From Candidatus Methanomarinus sp. HR1 (GTDB taxonomy: Archaea > Halobacteriota > Methanosarcinia > Methanosarcinales > Methanocomedenaceae): a stretch of 7,656 nucleotides of DNA. This document shows positions 1-5,171 of the stretch, piece by piece. The stretch covers positions 1 to 7,656 of the forward strand of contig MZXQ01000058.1 of assembly GCA_002926195.1 (NCBI GenBank), in the 5' to 3' direction. Position 1 is the stretch's first letter; each line of letters starts with the position of its first letter. A program made the position numbers and the translations under genes. The notes below the pieces were generated by a model, which ran no database searches, was not told the DNA's origin, and saw only the letters and a list, made by a program, of their open reading frames with translations.

Positions 1-109
1 TCTTTATAGGTTCCGTATGAACTGGTGCATCTGCTGCTACAAGGGCACAGTTCAAAAAAACCAACACAGTCAAAACTATTAATACTATTGTCTTCTTGTA
101 ATAATTCAA
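1..109 (-). CDS. Exported protein, N-terminal fragment with signal peptide (runs off left edge)
   Basis: Reading the minus strand from a TTG at 109-107 gives 36 codons, open to the window edge, starting MNYYKKTIVLIVLTVL. The shape is that of a Sec signal peptide: two lysines at residues 5-6, a hydrophobic core at about 7-25, and a likely cleavage site after the VAA at 24-26, followed by a polar stretch (DAPVHTEPIK). The mature protein lies outside the window, so its function cannot be told. TTG is chosen because the frame closes with TAA eight codons upstream and has no ATG. The nearby ATG in another frame stops after five codons. A CTTATAAG TATA-like box at 127-134 is about 25 bases upstream, so the transcript may be leaderless. 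The upstream GGGGGTAGT is only a poor Shine-Dalgarno match. A cysteine lies in the hydrophobic core, but without a good lipobox. Confidence 0.66.
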   Translation of the reverse strand, partial: MNYYKKTIVLIVLTVLVFLNCALVAADAPVHTEPIK

Positions 110-126
110 AGTACTACCCCCATAAA

Positions 127-134
127 CTTATAAG
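127..134 (-). promoter_or_regulatory. Candidate TATA box for the exported-protein gene
   Basis: CTTATAAG is centred about 23-25 bases upstream of the TTG start at 109, the normal archaeal distance from TATA box to transcription start. That predicts a very short or absent leader. A 7-bp inverted repeat (GGATTGA at 140-146, TCAATCC at 162-168) sits just upstream of the box and could be a regulator site. Confidence 0.4.
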
Positions 135-213
135 TATCCGGATTGACTTTTTTACAGGTTATCAATCCCCACTCAACAACTTGATATATCGAAAATGCTC
201 ACTCCGTTCACAT

Positions 214-323
214 TTTCTAATCTTCAGGCGAAGATTTGCGAATCTTCTAATCTTCGGCTCTTTCGAGAGCCTCAAGCAAAGATTCTACGAATCTTCTAAT
301 CTTCGGCTCTTTCGAGAGCCTCA
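214..323. repeat. 49-bp tandem repeat with TTCG-capped hairpins
   Basis: A 36-bp block at 239-274 recurs exactly at 288-323, a period of 49 bp. The linker between the copies (275-287) also resembles the bases before the first copy. Each block holds the perfect hairpin GGCTCTTTCGAGAGCC (256-271 and 305-320), a 6-bp stem closed by TTCG. A third, shorter unit at about 214-238 has the same flanks (TTCTAATCTTC and GAAGATT) but lacks the hairpin. The flanks are also mutually complementary: GAAGATT/AATCTTC at 230-247 and AAGATTC/GAATCTT at 279-295. Alternative folds are therefore possible. With about two and a half units and near-identical linkers it is not a CRISPR array. Confidence 0.85.
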
Positions 324-324
324 G

Positions 325-576
325 TCAATAAAATCCGACCGGATGTAAGATTTTGTTCTCAGTTCCCACTATCTATCAGGAGTTTTCATTGCTAAATTGC
401 TCGCTCCAAAACCAAAGATTTTTATAAATAATACATCATAATTATTTTTCGTTGATTTAATATAAGTTTTGTTTATATAAATAATTTTTTGCATAAATGA
501 ACACGGATTAAAATTCCTAAACCGATCACAAATGTATATCATGAACAAAATCCTCCCTCCGGTCGGATTTTCTTGA
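325..576. mobile_element. MITE-like element with 34-bp terminal inverted repeats
   Basis: Positions 325-358 match the reverse complement of 543-576 at 30 of 34 bases, including a perfect 14-bp core (AAAATCCGACCGGA at 330-343, reverse complement at 558-571) and a perfect 10-bp inner block (GATTTTGTTC). The arms enclose 184 bp of very AT-rich DNA with no gene. Size, long imperfect terminal inverted repeats and lack of coding capacity fit a miniature inverted-repeat transposable element or the remains of an insertion sequence. I see no clear target-site duplication just outside the arms, so mobility is inferred. The left end directly abuts the hairpin tandem repeat. Confidence 0.55.
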
Positions 577-645
577 GTATATCAAGTTACACTTAATATA
601 CTATAAAAAAAATGAATGATGGGCAGATATTTTAGGGAGGTATAT

Positions 646-705
646 TTGACGGATATATACTGTTGGGTGGGAATAAGATCTAAAACACTCCCCATCAATT
701 ACTAA
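646..705 (+). CDS. Possible 19-codon leader or remnant ORF with strong Shine-Dalgarno site
   Basis: AGGGAGGT at 634-641 is an excellent match to the archaeal 16S 3' end, and a TTG follows at 646 with about five bases of spacing. The frame reads MTDIYCWVGIRSKTLPINY and stops at 703-705. A TATA-like run (TTAATATACTATAAAA, 592-607) lies upstream at a suitable distance. This is the best ribosome-binding site in the window, yet it serves only a tiny frame. It could be a real small protein, a leader peptide for the downstream gene at 804, or the start of a decayed gene. I do not recognise the peptide, and a rare start codon lowers confidence. Confidence 0.25.
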   Translation: MTDIYCWVGIRSKTLPINY

Positions 706-717
706 TTATCTGTTAAT

Positions 718-727
718 CTATAAATAC
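718..727 (+). promoter_or_regulatory. Candidate TATA box of the TIM-barrel gene
   Basis: CTATAAATAC resembles an archaeal TATA box and would give a transcript starting near 745-750, with a leader of about 55 bases before the ATG at 804. A second AT-rich match at 773-782 (CATTATATAG) is closer to the start codon and would give a nearly leaderless transcript. The sequence does not decide between them. Confidence 0.35.
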
Positions 728-803
728 CTTTTCATAATTGTCATGATAATGAGGGGGATATACAATACATATCATTATATAGTCTTCTGATAGGGATAAT
801 TCT

Positions 804-1628
804 ATGATGCAATTACAATTCGGCACAGCCGGCACTCCAATCAGTTCTCCCTCCAGAGACAGCCTATCAGGAGTTAAGCGAGTCAAAGAACTGGGACTGG
901 ACTGCATGGAAATAGAATTTGTCCGTGGAGTGAAAATGGGTACTAAAACTGCAAATAAAGTAAAAAAGACATCTGAAACCTGTGGTATAACACTAAGTGT
1001 CCATGCACCTTACTATATAAATCTAAACTCAAGAGAAATGAACAAGGTCGAAGCCAGCCGGAAGCATATTCTTAACTCAGCACTCATCGGATCAGTAATG
1101 GGTGCAAGAGGGGTAGTATTCCATCCTGCCTTTTATCATGATGATCATCCTGATATGGTATACGGGATTGTAAAGACACATCTGCTGGAATTGAGTAAGC
1201 AGGTGGAAGATGAAGGTCTTGATATACTGCTGAGGCCTGAGACCATGGGCAAAGCCTCACAGTTTGGCAGTCTGGTTGAACTTCTCGAAATGAGTGCTGA
1301 AATTGATGGTGTACTACCCTGTTTTGATTTCGCCCACATGCATGCCAGAGGAGGTGTAAATAATTCTTATGAAGAATTTTGCGAGATCCTGGGTGCAATA
1401 GAAGATCATCTGGGCAGGGAAGGATTGGATAATATGCACATCCATATTTCTGGTATTGATTATGGACCGAAAGGCGAAAAGAAGCACCTGGTATTGGAGG
1501 AATCCGATATGGACTATCACGGACTCATTAAGTCATGGAAAGAATATAATATAAACGGTACAGTGATATCAGAAAGTCCGAATATAGAAAAAGATGCACT
1601 CCTGCTCCAGAAGTTATATAGAGAGTAA
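804..1628 (+). CDS. Endonuclease IV-type TIM-barrel metalloprotein
   Basis: This 274-residue protein belongs to the AP endonuclease 2 / xylose isomerase-like TIM-barrel superfamily and is close in length to bacterial endonuclease IV (about 285). Ligands expected for the three-metal site can be placed along the barrel: His67 (SVHAPYYINL), His107 (GVVFHPAFY), Glu146 (LLRPETMG), Asp175 and His178 (DFAHMH), His212/His214 (MHIHISG), His228 (GEKKHLVL) and Glu257 (ISESP). In endonuclease IV, incision at abasic sites during base-excision repair depends on such a metal cluster. The usual Asp-Arg-His motif is Lys-Lys-His here, so one ligand may be missing and a different phosphodiesterase or isomerase activity is possible. 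The start is one of two adjacent ATGs (804 or 807). An AGGGAT about 10 bases upstream is a weak ribosome site. The gene converges on RNase III with a 25-bp gap. Confidence 0.82.
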   Translation: MMQLQFGTAGTPISSPSRDSLSGVKRVKELGLDCMEIEFVRGVKMGTKTANKVKKTSETCGITLSVHAPYYINLNSREMNKVEASRKHILNSALIGSVMGARGVVFHPAFYHDDHPDMVYGIVKTHLLELSKQVEDEGLDILLRPETMGKASQFGSLVELLEMSAEIDGVLPCFDFAHMHARGGVNNSYEEFCEILGAIEDHLGREGLDNMHIHISGIDYGPKGEKKHLVLEESDMDYHGLIKSWKEYNINGTVISESPNIEKDALLLQKLYRE

Positions 1629-1653
1629 GAGCAAAGCTTAGCACCCGTCCGGA

Positions 1654-2457
1654 TTAATGATCGATCTGTGAAAGATCCCAATCAATTGATTCCAGGAAAT
1701 GGTATGCTGCCTTTGCTGCTTCAAATTCAGCAGTAGCTTTATTTTGTCCTTCTCCGGTAATGCCATGCAGTAATGTGCCATCAATACGTATCCCAAGTAC
1801 GAAATGATGGGTATTATCCTGCTTATTGAACTTATCTTCAAATTCGGGATACTCGATAAAAGGAGTATATCGATTCAATTTCTGATATTTATGGATCAGG
1901 GCATCTTTATGATTTTTTTGTATAACCACTTCTATCAGTTTTGGTTCATTATTAAGAAGATTTGAAATATCTAAAAAATCAAGGATAAACCGTTTTACTA
2001 TAGTAATTGACCTGTCATTATCAAGATATATAGCAGCAATCAAAGCTTCAATAATATCACTACCTGAACATGTGTGCAGATCGTTGTTATGGGCACCATT
2101 GTCATCAGGACAATTATAGATATATTTACATAGATCATGCTTTTTTGCACAGTCTGACAGATACTGGTTATTCACTATCTTCTGCCTGACCTTTGACATT
2201 ACACCTTCTGGTGTCAGGTCAACGAAAGCTTCATTATCCTGAAGCTGCATCCATTTTTCATACAATAGTCCGGCAATAACAAGAGATAATACGGCATCTC
2301 CCAGGTATTCCAGTGCCTGGTTATCAGTACATTCAGTGTGTTCATTAGAGTATGCACGAGTGGTTATTGCTGTAATACCCAGGTTTTTATCTTTGAAATG
2401 GTAGCCTATTCTTTTCTCTATTTCTGATAAATTAGGGTCATACTTCGTTTTTTCCAT
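1654..2457 (-). CDS. rnc: Ribonuclease III with C-terminal dsRBD
   Basis: This 267-residue protein cleaves double-stranded RNA in the cytoplasm, with roles in rRNA or other RNA processing. The N-terminal RNase III domain (about 8-165) carries the signature NQALEYLGDAVLSLVIAG, with catalytic acidic residues Glu50 and Asp54. The second acidic pair, Asp134 and Glu137, lies in SGSDIIEALIAAIYLD. All four match the spacing of bacterial RNase III. A double-stranded RNA-binding domain follows at about 182-257, ending in the typical GEGQNKATAEFEAAKAAYHFL-like helix. It is longer than E. coli RNase III (226) through extra residues between the catalytic halves and in the dsRBD. Stand-alone RNase III is patchy in archaea, so lateral origin is possible. 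The gene is monocistronic as far as visible, with a TATA-like box about 43 bases upstream of the ATG. Confidence 0.93.
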   Translation of the reverse strand: MEKTKYDPNLSEIEKRIGYHFKDKNLGITAITTRAYSNEHTECTDNQALEYLGDAVLSLVIAGLLYEKWMQLQDNEAFVDLTPEGVMSKVRQKIVNNQYLSDCAKKHDLCKYIYNCPDDNGAHNNDLHTCSGSDIIEALIAAIYLDNDRSITIVKRFILDFLDISNLLNNEPKLIEVVIQKNHKDALIHKYQKLNRYTPFIEYPEFEDKFNKQDNTHHFVLGIRIDGTLLHGITGEGQNKATAEFEAAKAAYHFLESIDWDLSQIDH

Positions 2458-2492
2458 GTTATTCCGTAATGTATTATAAACATCCCATATCT

Positions 2493-2504
2493 ATTTTTAT
2501 ATAT
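2493..2504 (-). promoter_or_regulatory. Candidate TATA box of the RNase III gene
   Basis: On the minus strand ATATATAAAAA lies 36-47 bases upstream of the RNase III ATG. The predicted transcription start is near 2474, giving a leader of roughly 15-20 bases. No Shine-Dalgarno site is visible in that leader. Confidence 0.45.
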
Positions 2505-2528
2505 GAACCAGCAGAGTTTTAGTATAGC

Positions 2529-2568
2529 AACTCTGGTAATTCCTGCCCATGGGAGGACTACCAAAGTT
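2529..2568. repeat. 40-bp imperfect palindrome between RNase III and tRNA-Leu
   Basis: The left arm begins AACTCTGGTAATTCCT and the right arm ends GGACTACCAAAGTT. They pair as AACT, TGGTA, TCCT and CCCA blocks with single mismatches and a two-base bulge around the centre CCCATGGG. It lies upstream of the RNase III TATA box and upstream of the tRNA promoter, so it is a DNA-level feature such as an operator, or a terminator for a gene no longer present, rather than part of either transcript. Confidence 0.6.
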
Positions 2569-2607
2569 ATTTAATCCACGAAAACCTATCTAAGACCTTA
2601 CCACCAG

Positions 2608-2614
2608 CATATAG
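2608..2614 (+). promoter_or_regulatory. Candidate TATA box of tRNA-Leu
   Basis: CATATAG lies about 20 bases before the first base of the mature tRNA, close to the distance expected for an archaeal tRNA promoter that leaves a short 5' leader for RNase P to remove. Confidence 0.35.
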
Positions 2615-2631
2615 TCCATTCAATACTGTTT

Positions 2632-2716
2632 GCGGGGGTGGCCCAGCCAGGTCAAAGGCGATGGGCTTAGGACCCATTCTCGTAGGAGTGCGAGGGTTCG
2701 AATCCCTCCCCCCGCA
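2632..2716 (+). tRNA. tRNA-Leu (anticodon UAG)
   Basis: The 85-base gene folds as a class II tRNA. The acceptor stem GCGGGGG (2632-2638) pairs with CCCCCGC (2709-2715) and discriminator A follows at 2716. The anticodon stem ATGGG/CCCAT (2661-2665/2673-2677) encloses loop CTTAGGA with anticodon TAG at 2668-2670. The T arm GAGGG-TTCGAAT-CCCTC is perfect, and a long variable arm of about 14 bases fits leucine. The anticodon UAG reads CUA and other CUN codons. The CCA end is not encoded and must be added by CCA-adding enzyme, as is common in archaea. There is no intron. The gene ends eight bases before the stop codon of the convergent NOG1-family gene. Confidence 0.96.
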
Positions 2717-2724
2717 TTAAACAA

Positions 2725-3750
2725 TCATTCGGGTTTATCAGACGCGGGTTTCAGGTCAATGGTTTTCATTGATCGATCCGGGTCTATAGTATCCATTATA
2801 GATATAATCCTTTCCCATACAGCTTTCACACCGTTTCCAGTCAGGGTAGACATTATCATATCACACTGCTTATCTAATTTCATATCCTGTATATCATCAA
2901 AAAGATCTGATTTATTTGCAGCTGTTAATACCGGCATATCAATATGCTCCTTGATCTCGTTGTGTAGTCGCATCTGGTCATCAAGTTCATACCCACATGT
3001 ACCAGTCGGATCGATAATAAATAAAAGCACATCTCCCAGATGCCTGAGGGCCAGAATAGCCTGGAGTTCTATCTCATTACGCTGTCCCAGTGGTCTGTCC
3101 AGCAGACCTGGCGTATCTATGATCTGGTGTCTTTGCCCTTTTATCTCAACATGCCCTATGGCCAGTCCTTTGGTAGTAAAAGGATATGATGCAATTTTGG
3201 GTCTGGCACTGGATACATGTGATACGAAACTGGACTTACCTACATTCGGATAACCTGCGATCACAATAGTAGGTTCCATCACTACATCAGGAAGTTTTCG
3301 TAATTTGTTCCTTGCATCATTCAAGAAACTTAAATTCTTATCAATATCCCTCATAATAGAGGACATCCTCCCAAAAGCCGCACTACGAATTGCTTTGGGA
3401 TTATCGCTGTGTCGCATCTTTCCCACGTGCGTACGACCGATCTCATAGATCTTTTCACCGGCCCACTGTACAGATCCCAGGTTTGATCTAAGCATATCCA
3501 CACTTACTAATACATCTGAGAGTTCACGGTAGAATTCAGGGATATTCTCAAAACTGGGAAATTGGCGCACTATATCTGTCAAGTTATCAGAGAGAATATT
3601 TGATGCAGTCAACAGCATTGATTCTTCTGCACGTCTGCGTGAGTATACTGAGCGGACCGTCTTTCCCTTCCTGGCACGACTGGCACGACGAAAAGCTTTA
3701 TTAAGTAATTCTTCTGATGTAGGGACAGTCTTGATCTTCTCAAATATCAT
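2725..3750 (-). CDS. NOG1-family GTPase (ribosome biogenesis)
   Basis: This 341-residue GTPase of the Obg/NOG1 class has all its motifs: P-loop GYPNVGKSS (166-174), switch I with FTT (191-193), DTPG (212-215) and NKSD (279-282). The N-terminal 155 residues form the helical NOG1-type extension, with a basic stretch near 20-40 that could contact rRNA. Eukaryotic NOG1 is a 60S assembly factor about twice this size. The archaeal form, with little beyond the G domain, is presumed to act in large-subunit maturation. The start ATG has no Shine-Dalgarno site. The 46-bp gap to the upstream radical SAM gene, on the same strand, suggests one transcript. Its 3' end faces tRNA-Leu eight bases away, so read-through antisense to the tRNA is possible. 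Confidence 0.92.
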   Translation of the reverse strand: MIFEKIKTVPTSEELLNKAFRRASRARKGKTVRSVYSRRRAEESMLLTASNILSDNLTDIVRQFPSFENIPEFYRELSDVLVSVDMLRSNLGSVQWAGEKIYEIGRTHVGKMRHSDNPKAIRSAAFGRMSSIMRDIDKNLSFLNDARNKLRKLPDVVMEPTIVIAGYPNVGKSSFVSHVSSARPKIASYPFTTKGLAIGHVEIKGQRHQIIDTPGLLDRPLGQRNEIELQAILALRHLGDVLLFIIDPTGTCGYELDDQMRLHNEIKEHIDMPVLTAANKSDLFDDIQDMKLDKQCDMIMSTLTGNGVKAVWERIISIMDTIDPDRSMKTIDLKPASDKPE

Positions 3751-3796
3751 GGTTTCTCATATGCTGTTAGAATGATAAAGATTTGGGACAGGTAGT

Positions 3797-4960
3797 TTAC
3801 TCTATAAATCTATCCCTGAACTTACGGTCCCTCATTAAACATGATTTTGCTCTGTATATCCCGGTCTTCTGAATACGGCGCCAGATATCTTTAATAGGAT
3901 CATTGTATATATTTCCATAGGGAATTGGGACACATGCACAGGGCAGGACATCTCCCTGCGGAGTTACATGGAGCCAGCGCCGCCCGGCGAAACAGCCAGT
4001 TACATCCATTATTTGTGGTATTGAAAAAATCTTAACAGGCCCACCATGCCTTCGCGATGCAAATTCATCCAGTATCACGCGATGTTGGGGCAGAAGAATC
4101 TCCTTCTCATGATCTATCCATCTGCCAGTGGGTACGATCTCATAAAATGAGAGTTCATGGACCTTCATATCTACAGCCAGATCGTAAAAAGCGTCAAGAT
4201 CATATATATTATGGGGCGCTATCACCACATATATATCAACCAGCAAACCCGCATCCAGACAATACCCAATCGCGTTCATAGCTTCGTTAAATACACCCGC
4301 CCTACCTCTAATCCTGTCGTGCTCTGCCTCATGTGGGCTGTCAAGTGATACATTAACCGCATATAGACCGGCAGTGGATAATGCCTGTGCTTTGGATGAG
4401 GTAAGACCTGATCCTGATGTGAACACTGTTGAGATGGCTTCTTCCGGTACATAGGCTACCAGTTCTTCCAGTCCCTCATATACCATTGGTTCACCGCCGT
4501 CAAAAATGATCTGTGTTGTGCCCAAACGTACGATCTGGTTGATAATATCCTTGACAACCGGAATAGAAAGATTAGTCTTATGTTTTGTATCAGGTAGTGC
4601 ACAGTGGATACAATTATTGGGGCATTCTTCGGTAATAGAGATAGTAACCTGATCAGGAATGGTTGATGCCGGAATACCCAGTTTCCAGGCAGTTTCCGAT
4701 ATCATACTTTTCATCTGGCTGTCTACCAGTCTGTCGAAAGCCTGGCTCGGAACAGGAGGCATCCATGTTGAGAAATATAGGGTATCTGAAGTGAGTTTGA
4801 TCGGGTACTGATCGTTAAAGATACTGACCATATCTTTGGTGAAATGATCTATTAAAGGGGCTGCCGGACTGGTGGTCCTGGTTTTTATGACACCACTATC
4901 CACGTAGGCTAATACTTTAAAGAATGCGTTCCCGTAGATCTTGTAATATTGTGGAGTCAT
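3797..4960 (-). CDS. Radical SAM protein with partial SPASM/twitch domain
   Basis: This 387-residue protein has the radical SAM signature CPNNCIHC (Cys113, Cys117, Cys120), which binds the 4Fe-4S cluster that cleaves S-adenosylmethionine, and the SAM-contacting GGEP at 155-158. The barrel runs from about 104 to 300. An unusual N-terminal region of about 100 residues precedes it. The C-terminus has the opening half of a SPASM motif: Cys323, twelve residues, Gly336, four residues, Cys341, in the form GDVLPCAC, then YGNI and DIW. The later cysteine pairs of full SPASM proteins are absent (only Cys343 and Cys374 remain), so it probably holds one auxiliary cluster at most. The substrate is unknown; relatives modify peptides, cofactors or RNA. 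It is probably transcribed with the NOG1-family gene. No Shine-Dalgarno site directly precedes the ATG, although GGGAGG lies 56 bases upstream. Confidence 0.88.
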   Translation of the reverse strand: MTPQYYKIYGNAFFKVLAYVDSGVIKTRTTSPAAPLIDHFTKDMVSIFNDQYPIKLTSDTLYFSTWMPPVPSQAFDRLVDSQMKSMISETAWKLGIPASTIPDQVTISITEECPNNCIHCALPDTKHKTNLSIPVVKDIINQIVRLGTTQIIFDGGEPMVYEGLEELVAYVPEEAISTVFTSGSGLTSSKAQALSTAGLYAVNVSLDSPHEAEHDRIRGRAGVFNEAMNAIGYCLDAGLLVDIYVVIAPHNIYDLDAFYDLAVDMKVHELSFYEIVPTGRWIDHEKEILLPQHRVILDEFASRRHGGPVKIFSIPQIMDVTGCFAGRRWLHVTPQGDVLPCACVPIPYGNIYNDPIKDIWRRIQKTGIYRAKSCLMRDRKFRDRFIE

Positions 4961-5027
4961 GGTTTTTCAATAGTATATATTCTATAAGAATATTGCGAAG
5001 ATTCTATGGTTTTTTCCTCCCAACTTC

Positions 5028-5036
5028 TTTAAATTA
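5028..5036 (-). promoter_or_regulatory. Candidate TATA box of the radical SAM-NOG1 operon
   Basis: On the minus strand AATTTAAAG would place the transcription start near 5003-5005 and give a leader of about 43 bases. A closer AT-rich match (ATATATAC, about 4972-4979) would start transcription inside the coding region and is less likely. One TTAGG pentamer of the alternating array overlaps this box, so a bound protein could block it. Confidence 0.3.
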
Positions 5037-5088
5037 GGATTCTATTACAATTCCTAACTTTATTAGGGCAGGTGATTTGTACACCTAA
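5034..5088. promoter_or_regulatory. Four alternating TTAGG/CCTAA pentamers, possible operator
   Basis: TTAGG at 5034-5038, CCTAA at 5053-5057, TTAGG at 5063-5067 and CCTAA at 5084-5088 alternate in orientation. Their centres are 19, 10 and 21 bp apart, close to whole helical turns. The last pair encloses a further small inverted repeat, AGGTG/CACCT (5070-5086). The array sits in the divergent spacer between the radical SAM operon and the DUF2325 gene. It could bind a multimeric regulator of either side. This is inference from pattern only. Confidence 0.4.
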
Positions 5089-5146
5089 CAGTATTATTTA
5101 ATGTCAGATAGGTACTACTAAAAAATACATGATAGTATCTTCTAAT

Positions 5147-5156
5147 AATTAAATAT
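5147..5156 (+). promoter_or_regulatory. Candidate TATA box of the DUF2325 gene
   Basis: AATTAAATAT centred near 5152 predicts a transcription start near 5177. That is at or just after the first possible TTG start (5172) and before a GTG at 5193. A 6-bp hairpin (CTCAAT-AATAA-ATTGAG, 5160-5176) sits between the box and the coding region. Confidence 0.4.
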
Positions 5157-5171
5157 GAACTCAATAATAAA

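Larger units (their letters stand above)
110..803. other. Long gene-poor intergenic region with repeats
   Basis: No convincing protein gene is seen here. A 107-codon open frame at 25-348 on the plus strand runs through the signal-peptide gene and the tandem repeats and has no recognisable domain, so it is not called. In order the region holds: the promoter of the minus-strand exported-protein gene, an inverted repeat at 140-168, the hairpin tandem repeat, the MITE-like element, a further inverted repeat (AGTATAT at 576-582, ATATACT at 596-602), a 19-codon ORF, and the promoter region of the TIM-barrel gene. Confidence 0.7.

Noticed and set aside
239..323. CRISPR array
   Set aside because: Only two full repeats are present, the 13-bp spacer is far too short and resembles flanking sequence, and there are no cas genes nearby.
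25..348. 107-codon plus-strand open frame
   Set aside because: It covers the signal-peptide gene on the other strand and then the tandem repeats. Its low-complexity sequence has no domain, and the repeated part simply translates the DNA repeat.
520..530. Shared string AACCGATCACA here and near 6530 as an integration or att site
   Set aside because: The match is only 11 bases. The second copy is explained as codons of the ATPase N-terminus and the flanks do not match, so chance is the simplest explanation.
1084..1520. Minus-strand open frames opposite the TIM-barrel gene
   Set aside because: They are antisense shadows of a well-conserved plus-strand protein and show no domain of their own.
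2630..3253. 207-codon plus-strand open frame starting in the tRNA
   Set aside because: It begins inside tRNA-Leu and runs antisense through the NOG1-family GTPase, whose motifs are complete on the minus strand.
5016..5021. GGGAGG on the minus strand as the radical SAM ribosome site
   Set aside because: It is 56 bases from the start codon and is not followed by any ATG, GTG or TTG at a usable distance, so it cannot serve that gene directly.
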